From assembly GCA_021904315.1 (NCBI GenBank), contig CM038922.1, forward strand, positions 5,245,347 to 5,309,346: DNA of 64,000 nt, read 5' to 3'. How positions within the stretch are numbered: the stretch's first letter is position 1; each line of letters starts with the position of its first letter. Source of the stretch: Sphagnum magellanicum (taxonomy: Eukaryota > Streptophyta > Sphagnopsida > Sphagnales > Sphagnaceae). Below are positions 23,313-35,997 of this stretch, one piece after another. A program made the translations under genes and the position numbers. The notes below the pieces were generated by a model. The model did not search any database. It had not been told where the DNA came from and worked only from the letters and a program-made list of their open reading frames with translations.

Positions 23313-26300
23313 CAATAGTAGAAAAACCCTTTTTTTCAACTATGTCTCCAATTACATTTCAACTAAAAAACATAGTTGAAAGGAATAATTGTATTGCAAA
23401 GTATTTTTTACAACTAAGAAATGTGTTTTTAAACTATAAACCAAAAAAATCGACAAGTACAAGTCGAAAATGAGATTCATAGTTGAAAAAACATGTGTCA
23501 CCACCATAACAATAGCCAATGTTTACCATTCAATTGCAAACCACATACCATTATAGTTGAAATTTTTTTTCAATTATTTTCGATTGGTGGATGAACCTCA
23601 TCCATTGATTGGGCATGACATCATCCAAAATTTTAGTTGCAATTTCAACTAGGTTACAATTATGTAAGTTGAACATTTGTCTGTTTGTTGACATGTGGCA
23701 TGTTCACAAAGTTTAAGGTCAACAAATAATTAAATAACATGTGTCACATCCACATCCATAGTTTAAGCCATATGGTGTGTGAACATTGGTGACCTAACCT
23801 AAACATAAGTTAGGTCCAAACCTAGAAACCTAAGCTAAGCCTACATATACACCATTTAACTTAGGTTTAAATTATGATTAGACCTAGGCCACATGGCACT
23901 CAACAAATGAAATCCTATTTGATTTGGTTTAGCCTTTACGATTCAACCTTTTTTATTGGCTCATCCCAGATGACTATTACATTTTTATGATCTTATTATG
24001 TTTCTCCAACAATTTTAGTATTACATTCCAGTATATAGTTTGCATTCTTAGAATGGAACCCAAACAATAGGGGATAAACATTTTAATTGAAACCTAGTTG
24101 CAACCTAATTCCAATTCTTATAATTGTAATTTAGTTATAATCAAATTAGAAACTACTCTAAGCTTAATGAGGCCTAGATTAAAGGTAATAATCTACCTAG
24201 CCTAAGTATAGTTAGTTACATTAATCATTTGTAATAATGATTCATTAACCATTTAAAAATTTATAGTTAAATCATTTTAAAAATTAAATATATCATTATC
24301 ATTTATTAAATAATATGATAATTAGTTTAAATTTTTAAAATTTGAATGATTAACTATAGTGATATATTAAATAAATAACTATAAAGAATTAATAATTGGC
24401 TAAAATTACAATAACAACATTTATAATAATATTATGACTTGTAGTTATGCTAGGCTAGGTATATAACTATTATTATTCATATTGTTGCCTAACTTGTTAT
24501 AATTATTATAATATAATATATAATATATATTTGTAAATATAGTAATGTTAAAGTAATAGTATGGTTTTCAATTACATAGTAGTTTATTAAATATCCTAAC
24601 TAATTATTCTGATCGTTGCTATAATTGAATAGCGAATAAATAAATAAAAGATTGCTAATTAATTAAAATCTAAAAAAAATCTTGGAACTAATAATCAACA
24701 AAAGAATAAACATTATAATTTCGAATAATGTATCATTACTTGATATGTTGTAAACAAAAATTGAATCTTCACATAAATAATAAATTATGCATATATTGAA
24801 CATACACATTATTAAGTTGATTTACATTTCAGAAATTATTTTATTTTCAAATTAAAGTGTAATATTTATGTGCACAAAAAAATCATCATACATAAGCATT
24901 TATACAAAAAAGGTAGTTTAATAATTAATGAAAATCTATTTTAGTTAAAAAAAAATTTAAAACATCATATGTATAAAAACGAATAAACATCAAAGTTCCA
25001 CAAAAATATTAACTATATGTCGTTACTTCATTTTTTGTAAACTAACATTTGATTTACATATAAATATTAAATTACATATATTGAACATAAATTATCACAA
25101 AATTAGATTTCAAAATTTCTTTAAATTTTATTTTGAAATTAAAAATTTAATATTTATATGAAAAATACAACATAGAAAATAAAAAATCATACATAACTAT
25201 TCATTTATAAAAATAATATTGCATGTAGTTTAATGAAATTTTATTACAATTTAAAACAAATATTAAGATATCATGTCCATGAAAATGAATAAACATCAAA
25301 CTTCCAAAAAATAATAATTTATGCATCATTACTTGATTTGTTGTAGACTAACATTTGATAGAAATACTAAATTACATATATTGAACATGAATTATTAAAA
25401 AATTAAAAATAATAATTTCCCTCAAATTTATGTTGAAATTATAATTTTAACATTTATATGCATAATTGTTTTTGCATCATACATAACTATTCATTTACAC
25501 AAATATAATTTACATGTAGTTTAATGTGTAGTGAAATTTTTATTATAATTAATAAAAAAATGAAGATATCATGTGTATAAAAATTAATAAAAAATTAAAT
25601 TTCACAAAATCATTAATTATGTATCATTATTTGATATGTTATAAACTAAAATTGGGTCTACATAAAAATAATAAACTAAATGTATTGAACACACACATTA
25701 TTACAACCATATGTTTCAAAATTTCCTTCAAATGTATTTTTATATTAATATTTACTATTTACATGTACACACAAAATTGCATTATACGTAATTACTAACA
25801 TATATTCTAGATTTTTTTCAAAATTTATTTTGAGATTATAGTTCAATATTTACATGCACAAAAAAATAACCATTCATTTATTAAAATAATTTTTATATGT
25901 AATTTAATGTTATCATAATTTTAAATAAATATAAAGATAAAATTGAAATCGTATATTAGTTGTTTAACTCATAGCTGAATTAAATAGTCACAACAAAATT
26001 CCATTTCATCCAACCTCTAAAATATTTTATCATCCATATGTGTGTGTTGATGGCGTCACCATAATAGTTGAATAGTAGTTAATGTTTTGACTATGTGCCA
26101 ACTAGAAAAGCTTAGATGCCAAGATTATTTCAAAAATGGCCCCTTAGTCAAAATATGTTTCACATTGTTTACCTATATAATTGGGTGTTCAACTTAAAGA
26201 CATTGTTGATGTAGGGAATATTTAGCAAATGACCACCCAATTGAAAAATGTTTTCAACTATGTACTAATGCAGTAAATGAGTTGATTTAATTAGTAATTC

Positions 26301-26403
26301 CATAATTTTAGTTAAGACTTTTAAAAATCTTAGTTGCAACATAGTTGTAAATGACATGTAATTGAAAAAAAATTGGTTAAAAAAAGAGTGTTTTTTACTA
26401 GTG
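23313..26403. mobile_element. Non-autonomous CACTA-like element, 3.1 kb
   Basis: The left end starts CAATAGTAGAAAAACCC and the inverted right end starts CACTAGTAAAAAACAC. TTT flanks both sides (23310-23312 and 26404-26406). The interior is AT-rich and non-coding, with AGTTGAAA/TTTCAACT words near both ends. It interrupts the gag knuckle of the ancient gypsy element. Confidence 0.75.
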
Positions 26404-27250
26404 TTTGTTGTGGGTGGCATAACAATTATACTAAACACCATTGTTTTCACCAAAATCATGGTTCACTATTAGCCACCTTGTGCAAGGGTGGGGAAAAACT
26501 AGGCACAAAGGTTAGGTTCGATCCTTCAATATCAACTATAATTCCCCAATATATTTTCAAGGCCAACTAAACAAAGGCGTCCAAGGTTAAATCTTGGCAT
26601 CAAGTGGTAGCCAAACTTCACAACTTAGCCTCCTATTGTATTATGCCATTGATAGAGCATTAGTTTTCCCTATAAGTGTAGTTACAATTGATAATGAGGA
26701 AAAAGGTTTTCAATTTAAGGGGTTGTTGGCACAAAGATATTCTCCTTAAAAAATATATATTGGATTTAGGTTCTCAAACTTTGATGTTGGGCAAGGTAGC
26801 AATTAAAGGTCTTGGATGACTAATGTTAACTTGAAGCCATGACTTGTACCAAAATTTTACATCAATGGGTGGATAAGAAAGGGTTAGGATATTAATTAAG
26901 TAGGAAATTATGATTCAAGTTAATCCCAATAAACTAGTAGACTTGTTATACCACAGTGTGGGCATGAACAATAATTTCACTTGCCACATTTTATGATGTA
27001 CATAGTAGAAGAATGGCTTTGTATCATCAATTTTTGGGAAGAAACCACATATTATTGACTAGGATGGTAGACATGACACATTTGTAGGGCTTTGTTGCAA
27101 GTCTATTTCATTTGGGGGCATCTAAAAAAACCCACCTGGTCCACTATGTTGGTTGGATTGTCAAGGCTTCCCCATGGTTTGGACTTATTGGAAGGCAACA
27201 TCCATGATTACCCCATAGTAGTGACTTGACAATGTCAAAGGCAATGGAAT
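26404..27250 (+). pseudogene. Ty3/gypsy zinc knuckle and aspartic protease relic
   Basis: 26406-26450 reads CCGWHNNYTKHHC, a decayed C-x2-C-x4-H-x4-C knuckle. From about 26755 the protease region reads LDLGSQTLMLGKVAIKGLG. The catalytic Asp-Ser-Gly is D-L-G here. IMIQVNPNKLVD follows near 26910. It is the first enzyme of the gypsy pol that continues through the DNMT and RT pieces to the right. Many stops and frameshifts. Confidence 0.75.
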
Positions 27251-27454
27251 GCCATTGATTTCAATTTTTACATTAGATCCCATGCCACCTTGGTGTACGT
27301 TGTCATAGTTGTAAGCAACAACTAGCCACTACATTCATCAAGTTTAGCACATGGCCTCATCATTGAACCCATAGTTATTTGTGGATGCTGGTAATGGGCC
27401 ACCCTAATTGAGCCCATTGGATATTAAGGTTATCTAGTGGCACATTCCCAACGA

Positions 27455-27690
27455 TGAAATATGCTATTGGAATTGTTTGGATGCATCAATTTTGGTTTAG
27501 TTGTGGTTTTACATTTTAACATCCAAATGTAGAGATAACATTATGTTGAAAAGGATCTACAAGTTAGATTAACCTCCATGCATCATGCCATCATCATTAC
27601 AAAACATGTTTTAAAAGTTTTTTAAATGAAAAATGTGAAAAATGATAGATGTAAAAAAGATCACCTTGTCAATTTGGACATGCCATTGTG
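27455..27690 (+). pseudogene. C5-cytosine DNA methyltransferase, motifs I-II (gypsy-borne)
   Basis: 27461 onward reads MLLELFGCINFGLVVVL. This is the cofactor-binding motif I of C5 DNA methyltransferases (ELFGGIGTGL), with two glycines lost. Near 27540 YVEKD gives motif II, followed by a HH pair. It lies just after the gypsy protease and in the same orientation. The remaining motifs are found in order at 34200-34935, so the domain has been split by about 6.5 kb of other DNA. Confidence 0.75.
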
Positions 27691-27829
27691 ATTGGGGTAG
27701 TCTTGGGGTAGTCTTTTTTTTTGGTAAAATAAGGGATTATTTTATTAAACATTTTGAATGGTAAATAATGGACCATTTGGCTAATCAAAATTTTACCTTA
27801 ATTTAAACCATTTTTTTTTATTATTTTTA

Positions 27830-28400
27830 AAATTAGGTAGGTAGATAGTAAATAGGTTTAGGTAGGTAGTAAAAAATAAGTAGGTAGATAGGTGGTTAGT
27901 TTTGCCAACATAACTTAAGCCTACCTACCCTAGTCCTTTAAACATACACATAGGCTACAAGTATAAGGAACCCCTCACCTTCATAATGATAAACCAAGTC
28001 CTTGCCAATGGACTTTGGAAAAGGTGACAATTTTTGTGAAGTTTTATTTATTTCACATCACTATTTATGTAAGTAAATAAAAAAGTTAGGTAATTAGTAA
28101 ATAGGTTGGAGGTAGGTTGCAAGATGATGGTTAAGTATATGAAGTAGGGGTGGGTATTTAGGAGGTAGGAGGTAAATAGGTAAGTAGATAGATATAAGTA
28201 TATGATAGTTAAATGTAGATAGGTAGATGGGTAGACCCAAGCTACTTATTTAACCTAGCTAATAGTTAGGTAGGTATGTAAATAGGTAGGCCTTGGTAGG
28301 TAGATTTAAGTTGCCTGCTTATTTAAATATACCTACCTAACTTAGGTAGTAACTAAATAGGAAGGTAGGGGTAGGTATGTAGGTAGATTTAAACTACCTA
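27830..28400. repeat. Interspersed TAGG/CCTA tetranucleotide array
   Basis: Many short blocks of TAGGTAGGTAG and CTACCTACC are separated by AT-rich spacers. Similar arrays recur in the CACTA-like elements at 37.3, 40.3, 42.1, 43.8 and 52.6 kb. Confidence 0.85.
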
Positions 28401-29665
28401 CCTAGATTAGGCAATAGTTAGTTAATTTGACCTATTAATTAACATAGGATTGTTGGGCCCCAATGAACTTAACCTCGTTTTGGTTAAGCATAAGTAAGCT
28501 GACTAATGAAATATTGGGGTTAACTTGAGGCTCATGGGAGAGGATAATTAATGGGGTGATCTTATCTAAGGTCGACTTCTACAAGATGGGTGGTTTGGTT
28601 AAGATAAGGTGGGGGTAAGATTATTGGATTAGGTTAAGACATGGTTATCTTGGCCTAGTTGGATAAGTTTGCTAGATAGGAGGTATGGATATGGTGTGAG
28701 CCTTTGTTCACCACCATCATTTTCCAAAGCCTCATTATTAGTTACATTTTAAATTATTAATAGTTTAAGATAAATAAGGGTTACATTTTAAAAAAATTTG
28801 CCCATATAAGTTTTCCAAGTTGTTCAAAGCTTATTAATTCAACTTTTGATAATTATGTAATTTTAAATTTGGATAGCCTTAATTATAGTATAGGGTGTTC
28901 CATCATTTTGCATCTTCAAGCTAATAGGTTCATTCACACACATTTGCATTGTTCAAATCTAGTTAAGCCTTGGATCAATGAAGTTGAATTTAGTTACTAC
29001 ACATTGGAATTTGAACATGTGTACGTTTATGGGTATTAACCTTTAGCATTAACATTTTGAAGTAGAGTTTCAATGGGTCAAGCCTATGATATAATTGAAG
29101 CATAAAAATCAAAACAAAAACATGTAATGGGCATAATATGTAATATGAGAAAATTAGTGGTCCATTAGTTTTATGAATCATCATCAAGATGGCAAAAGCC
29201 TTGAAAGGAACTCAAGAAAAGATTTAATAATTCTTGAGGTAGTTGGATAAAATGCATATGCAAATAGATAAGTAACATGAACTTCTCCACATTTTTACAA
29301 ATTCCTACAAGGGATACAATGGCATGACCATCATGTCATTAGACCATAGCCTAACATATATTCATTCTATTTGTAAGAACCCCAAGATACGATGGATAAT
29401 GTGCACACATAGTTATATTTTACGATTAGTCGAAATCTGAAACAATGGACTATGCAACCATCGATAATGGCCTAATCTAGGTTTTGCAAATCACATTAGA
29501 ACATTAATTTCATCCCATTTGTAGACACCTTCATACAAAATCTCTAGTTCACCATTTATAATAGGTTTGACTTTTAGCACCAAAACGAAGGAACGTGCAT
29601 TGGCACCCAACCTCTAGTGACATGATCTAGTGATGTGTTTAAACTCTAGGGTGAAAACATACTTA

Positions 29666-29687
29666 GGGGGGGGGGGGGGGGGGGGGG
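29666..29687 (+). repeat. Poly-G tract, 22 G
   Basis: An uninterrupted run of 22 G in otherwise AT-rich DNA. Length may be affected by sequencing. Confidence 0.9.
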
Positions 29688-30039
29688 CAAAAATGTTGTC
29701 ACATTATACTGTTTTCTAGGGGTGTCCATGTTTGAACTTCAACCATGATAATATTAGAGCATATTTTTTCAAACTTTTTATATAATATGGTAGATTATAA
29801 CACAAAGAATTCAATCACAAAGATTTTTTTTTCAATTTATATCGTGCAATTCCAAAGTATATTTGTGGCAAAAAAATGTACATCACTATCTACTAAAAAT
29901 GCAAATATATTTTTAAAATGATTGAAATGATTTTTTAATTTTTATGAAATTTGTATTATCTACTAAACATTGTGATTCCATGTGATTGGAATAAGTTTGT
30001 GAGTCATGTGAAGAGTTTGATAATTGTCATATCACAAAT

Positions 30040-30860
30040 GGGTGTTTTTGGAGGTGATGACCATAAGTGTTGCAACCCCACTTTGAGGGAGTTGTGAGGT
30101 CGCCACTCACACTCCCAAAAATGGGACTTGGGAGTCCTCTGAGACTCCCGAAAACTCAGAGCATGATTGTAGGGGTCAAAACACCTTGCATTGAGGCGTT
30201 CTTTATACCTTTGGAAAGGTCTTGAAGTGTAGATGTCCAAAATGGCCTCGCATGAGCCATTTGGACATCTATAGCACAAGTTATGGTCGAAAGAAAGGTC
30301 GGGAATCGACCCAACTCCGGTGTGTGCAAATGAAGTGCAACACATCGTTGGAAAGATCTCAAGGAGAGCTACAACTTTGGATTAGACCTCGTCCCGATCC
30401 GAGTTTGGGGTGAGAAGTTATGAACGCCCAAAGTCCCAGGAGTTCTAACTGGGACAGTTTTGGGACTACACTTTGGGAGTCCTGGGGAAAAAAGCCATTT
30501 GGATGCAAGTACGATGGAGAGCTGCAGAGAATACTATATGGGGGAAGGTGGTGGCTTCCCCCAAGTCCAGGCCGTGGTGAGTCAAGTGAGTCGAAGGTAA
30601 CTCGTGGCTTGTCCCAACACCAAAAGGGTGCAAAATGAGTTCTAACCAACTTGTTGGTTGGATTTGGATGCAGGACCGTATAATTGAGTAAGCTTGTCCC
30701 TCTTCCTAGTCTATCCCGGAGCTTTTAGCACGCCCCTCTCACCCCCTTTAATGCTAGAAGCTAGGAGCGTGCCCCGAGTCCCAGAAATTCCGCAATTTGA
30801 ATGACCTAGCCCCAACTTGGGGCTAACTTGGGACTTGGGAGTGCGTCAATAAGTATGTGG
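30040..30860. other. GC-richer island of unknown identity
   Basis: Base composition changes sharply from its surroundings. GGGACTTGGGAGT occurs at 30123-30135 and again, nearly entire, at 30830-30842. Open frames exist on both strands but match no family I know. It could be a fragment of an LTR or another element. Confidence 0.4.
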
Positions 30861-32170
30861 TAAATTAACATTTTGACAAACCATCACTTTCAAATGGAAG
30901 ATGACAAGATATGTGGAGTGGGCCATTTTTTTAAATTTTCATTTCAAACATCTTTTGGCTAACTAATTCAAACCCAAACCTAATGTAGTCGAAAAATATA
31001 AACATGTTATATTATAGTGTATATATCATAAATATCTCATTAATCCTTGAATTTAAGCTTTAATTTTCAAATAATATAGATATCATTAACTTTGTGAAAA
31101 TTAAAATATTAAGTTCAAACACTAAAAGTGAAACCAAAAATTAAATGCAATATGTTTTGCAAAAATATATTTTACATACATGTTGTGAAAGTGACCAAAG
31201 TGGCCCCGTTGTAATGCGATTTCACCTTTTAGTCAAAGGCACGTTCTTCTTTTAATAGGTTTTTCATGTTTGGGCAATTGTGTTAGATTCAAATCAAGAG
31301 GTGATTCATGCTTTTCATCATTTAGTGGTGCAAATTGAAGTTCATACTTTCTGAAATTGTTTGCCATTTTAACAAACTAATTATTCCATGAATTCTTGTT
31401 TCTTCAACTATAATTGTGATTAAGGTTAACAGGTTCAATTGATAGCCACAACAATGGTAATCAAACAAAATGCCTAGTTTCGACAAAATTGATGAAAAAC
31501 CTAGATTGAATGATAGATTGAGTGTGATGGAAATCTTGTGGTAGGAAATGTATTTTTTAACTTTACTATGTACTACATAAATAAGTAGTACATGGGAAAT
31601 AATAATAATATGTACTAAATGAATGAATAATACATGGGTTGAAAAGAAGGTTATTAATGTTTTAGGGTTGACTTAATCAAAGAAAAACCAAAAGATATTA
31701 CTTTTTACTATTAGTAAATTATCCTAAAGGTTAGTTACTTAAAAAGGACTAGGATGAAAAATTAGGATGTTGGGGCCAATTGGATAGAATTGGCAATGAT
31801 CAAGCTCAAGGCCCATCAATATGACCAAGGTAAGAAAAAAAATGTTTCCTCCAAATTCATTGGTCATGAAGATTATTATCCTATTTTGAGTGCAAGATGG
31901 AAATTTTTTTTGTGTTCTCATTGGGTACAAGGATTCTCATCATAACCATCATTGGAGGCCATTGATTGAAAGGAGGGATTTCCACAAGCTTTCATTGGCC
32001 AAGGGAAAATAAGTTCAAAGAGGGGTCCTATGGGTGGTTCCTTGAATTTATGATATTTTGCTTGTGCTGAAAAAAAGGGAATTATGATTTGGAGTGGAAT
32101 TTTGACACGAAAGTGTTAGATTGAGGAGGAGAAAATGTTATGATTGAACAAATTTTCTCTTCCTTGAAAA

Positions 32171-32520
32171 TAGTCTCTAGATTTTTTGTTCTAAATTCAA
32201 GATCTCCTAATTGCAACAATGGATTAGTTTAAAAATGGAGACAACGTTAAATTAATACTCAATGCATCTTCACACAAAATTTCAGCCTCATCAAACTTTT
32301 TTTGGGAGAGATATAATTGTTAGAAGTAAAGGGGGTTTGTTATGAATCCGTCTTAGATGTAGTCTTTGAACTTTTTGTTTTAAATTCAATATCTCCTTAT
32401 TATAACAATGAATTCATTTAGGAATTAAAACAATGTTAGAGTATTTAAAGTATCCTCACACAAAATTTCAGCCTCATCAACCTTTTTGTTGGAAAGATAT
32501 AATTGTTGGAAGTAGAGGGG
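32171..32520. repeat. Tandem duplication, about 165-bp units
   Basis: 32171-32335 and 32360-32520 are diverged direct copies sharing CACACAAAATTTCAGCCTCA, GATATAATTGTT and AGTA-AGGGG. No coding content. Confidence 0.75.
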
Positions 32521-34199
32521 ATCTATTGTCATTTTTTCCCAATGTTGTCAAATTAATTCTTGGGATTTAAAGGATATAATTTGATTATCAAAATAAAAAC
32601 ATATGAACTTTTGTATGAGTGTTGCCTCTAAGATTAACTTTCCAACAACCTTATGCTTGTTAGATTTGAAGGTTGTATAAAGACGTTATCGCAATTGGAG
32701 CAAGGGGGGGTCAAATTGTCAAAAAAGATGAACTTCCAACTCGAACACAACACAACACTTCTTCACATCTTATCATCGTAAGTACATTGATTTTTTACAT
32801 CTTTTGGAACTAACTACATGGACATAATGCCATAGGTTCCTTAAGTGATTCATTACCTTCCATTCAACCACATCTTTACTTGTTAGAATATGACTATATA
32901 ATGATTCCACCCCTGAATGAATTTTGTGAATTGCATGTCTCTAAGTCGAAAGGTGTGCACATAATCCTCACATATGATAGAGGGAGATTTTAGGAAGGCA
33001 CTAGAATTTAGGTTTAGATCAAGATAGTAGTTGTTATTTTTCTAAAGCTTGTTAATTGCTTTCACTTTCATGAGTGATGAATAGTGTGCAAGACAGTGGG
33101 AGGGAGTGAAAAGTGATGATGAATAATGTGAAAGATGGGCTAATAGGGGGATTGGATATATCATGAAAAGGTAATATCACATGAGGAGGCCATTGCATCA
33201 TGAGGAGGTGGGTGCTGCCCAAATGCATTCAACTAAGTAGAAGTGGAGGTGGAGGTTGCGGTGGAGGAATTGCTAATGGGTGATGGTGGCTGTTCAAGGG
33301 TGATTTTGGTGAATGTTTCCATTCAAAGGCTAAGGAGGGAAAAGGTACATAGACCTTGTGCTAGGCTTGGTAAAGGAAGTAAAAAATGAAGATGAAAAGA
33401 AAGAAGGGGTTGACTTGAAGAGGAAATAAAAGGTCCACCCTACTGTGGGGAAATAAGAAAAATATATAGGAAGAAAAAGTAGAAGGTATGCCCTCTTGTG
33501 TGAGAGCAAGGGCAATAAGAAGAGGAGGATTGGTTTCAAGGAGTTTGAACATGTAATGTTTGTTAATAAGGTTGGGAACACAAAAAATGAAGATTTCAAA
33601 GAAAGAAGGTAGCGGTGCTTATAGGTAAGAGAATGTTGTATCAAGCATTAGTAGGAGCTTGGTTGGAGTAGGAGATCCATAGCTAGGGACTAAGGATTCC
33701 AATGTAATTTTTTTTTTCTTTTTCATGTGTGAAGCTTTGATTTTAGGAAATCTTATTCCAATCATTACATGTTGTGTGTGTTCCTAGTTGTAATTCTCTA
33801 GTTTAGGGTTGTGATTAGTTATACATGAACAAAGGGACATGGTTGTGAACAAGGAAGGTAATTGCTATGTAGATCAAACAAGGCACGATGGAGTAAAATA
33901 TATATAGAAAGATAGAAAATTCATTTCCTAACTATGACACCTTTTGGATGTCTTCCAAGGGGTCGGGGGGGATCATGGCTTAAAGTAAGTTGTTAGGCTC
34001 AACTAATTTTGTGTTTAACAAGGATCTCCAAGTTGATTAAAAAACCATTGGTTATTTTGACAAAACATGTTATTTTGTTTTGTTCAACTTAACTAAATGT
34101 CTCACTTGTCAAAACCCATTGGCCATTTTGATCATAATGGTCAATTTTTTGTTCAATTTGATTGGATGTGCAATTTGACAAATAATCAAATACATCATT

Positions 34200-34935
34200 A
34201 TAGTCAAGTTCACCTACCAAATAACATCACTTTGCTACGGTGTCAAATTTGACTAGGATTGGGTCAATTGATTTGGTCATTTTAGGACGGCCATGTTAGG
34301 GTGTTTCATAGGTTGGTGCATGCCAAGGACTTTCAAACCCCATATTAGGATTATTAAAAAATTAATATGGATTTTATAATATGTGTAGGTTCAAATGCAC
34401 TTATGTGTATACTTGTTGGAGAATTTTCCACTATTGGGATATTTTCTATCAATTGTTTTGGTAGGATGATAATATATATTGGATTGGCAAAATAGTGTAG
34501 GTGGATGCTGCAACAATTAATTCACGTGCCCATTGGTTTTGGTGGATTAACTTAGCACCACCAATGGTGATCCAATGAACAAATTACCTCATGTTAAAGT
34601 CACCCATGTGCTTAGTGGATGACATATTAAATCCAACATGTTAGTCATGCGCTTCACTATGATGACTAACCACATACAATGGTCGATAGGGTTGGACTTC
34701 CACTATCATCCTTACCAACATTTTAAAATTTTCCACATTTTTGATCATTTTGAAATGGAGGCCTAAAGATGATTTTAGAATCCAATTCATGTAGTATTGA
34801 AGAGTTAAATGTTAATGAAAGGGAGCATGCCATGCGTTTCCATAATAGTTCCATTATTATGTTAATTACTTTAGAAGGAGTTTGTAGGTAGACTTTAAGG
34901 TAAGTTGTGGACATTAATTGCTTAGATACTTATTT
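34200..34935 (+). pseudogene. C5-cytosine DNA methyltransferase, motifs IV-X (gypsy-borne)
   Basis: The catalytic region reads IDLVILGRPC then a TAG, then GVS (34267-34308). This is motif IV, GWPCQG; the catalytic Cys codon is 34294-34296 and the Gln is now TAG. GLSNP follows. LLENFPLLG at 34413-34439 is motif VI (ENV). VDAATINSRAHWFWWINLAPP at 34501-34560 resembles motif VIII. LNVNEREHAMRF near 34802-34840 and VVDINCLDTYF near 34898-34932 resemble the C-terminal motifs (ERE-AMGF, GQAMDLN). Five motifs in order make the family call firm. Stops and shifts make it inactive. It is followed directly by gypsy RT. Confidence 0.83.
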
Positions 34936-35997
34936 TATTATAAATAGAACATATACATTTTGCTTGATCACACCCACTTATTCCACCCAAGTTATCACAT
35001 GTTGCACCTTTAGTTGGGATTATTGTATCCATGCAAAGGGGGTGATATTACAACAACAAAAATTATACATCCTTGTAAGTTATGGGATTAAGAACAACAT
35101 GAAAGATGCATGGGTGTGGGGAAGGAAATTGGGGATGTGGGGGCACTGAGGTCAATTGGCACTTCCCCATCTTATGTGTAACAATCATAGGTAATATTTT
35201 CATCCTTAGGCAACATGAATAATTTGTCATCCCAACCAAAAATACAAGTGATAATACAAACATGGGATCCAAATAATAGTTTTTTTATAGGAGATGAGAT
35301 GCATAAAACAAGATAATTAAACTACTTGATCATGTTGGATGTTTTGCCTTCAATTTGAAGGAATTAGGTTAGTTGAAAGGACAAGAGGTTTGAATCATAT
35401 TGGAGGATGATAATCCAATTTTTAAACAACCTTATAAGCTTAATGATGTGGAAAAGGCCTTGGTTCAAGTTCAAATAGTATAATTGTTAGATGTCGGTAT
35501 GGTAAAATTATATAGAAATGAGTATGCTTTAACAATGGTGATGTTAGCTAATAAATATATTTTTGGTAATTGGATTAAATGTTACATGTGTGAGGATTAT
35601 AGTCCAATGAACAATAAACACATTTGGACAAATGTCATTCCCTTACAATAAAGATCTATGATGCCTATGGGTAGGCCAATTAACTACCATTAATTGCCAT
35701 TGAGGGAAATAAAGTTAAAACAACTTTATAGGGGATTGATTTTCACGAGAAAGATTATTTGTACCAATGGTGGTTCTTACTATTTAAAATAAAAAATATT
35801 TTTGTAGAATTTCAAAGGGTTACATCACAAATTTTACCATGCTTCATAGGTTCAGATAAATTCCATGTGAAATTCGGTTTTCATAAGTTCGTACAAAAAT
35901 CACATGAATTTCATGTTGTAGCTAATATAAACAATATTTGTATGTAGTCAATATCTTATATATTCAAATGGATAATTATTATTTTTTGAATGACATA

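Larger units (their letters stand above)
27700..34190. other. 6.5 kb of inserted, mostly unidentified DNA inside the DNMT
   Basis: The flanking methyltransferase pieces show that this is secondary insertion. I could not find its termini or target duplication. Sub-features (tetranucleotide array, poly-G, a GC-rich island, a tandem duplication) are listed separately. 28400-29660 and 30860-32170 are AT-rich with nothing recognised. Confidence 0.6.

Noticed and set aside
30222-30649. Open frames on both strands of the GC-rich island as host exons
   Set aside because: No recognisable domain, no consistent splice signals, and frames open on both strands, as expected from composition.
33330-33644. 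Minus-strand open frame of 104 residues, Phe/Leu/Ser-rich
   Set aside because: Low complexity from an A/G-rich plus strand. No motif and no neighbouring exon structure.
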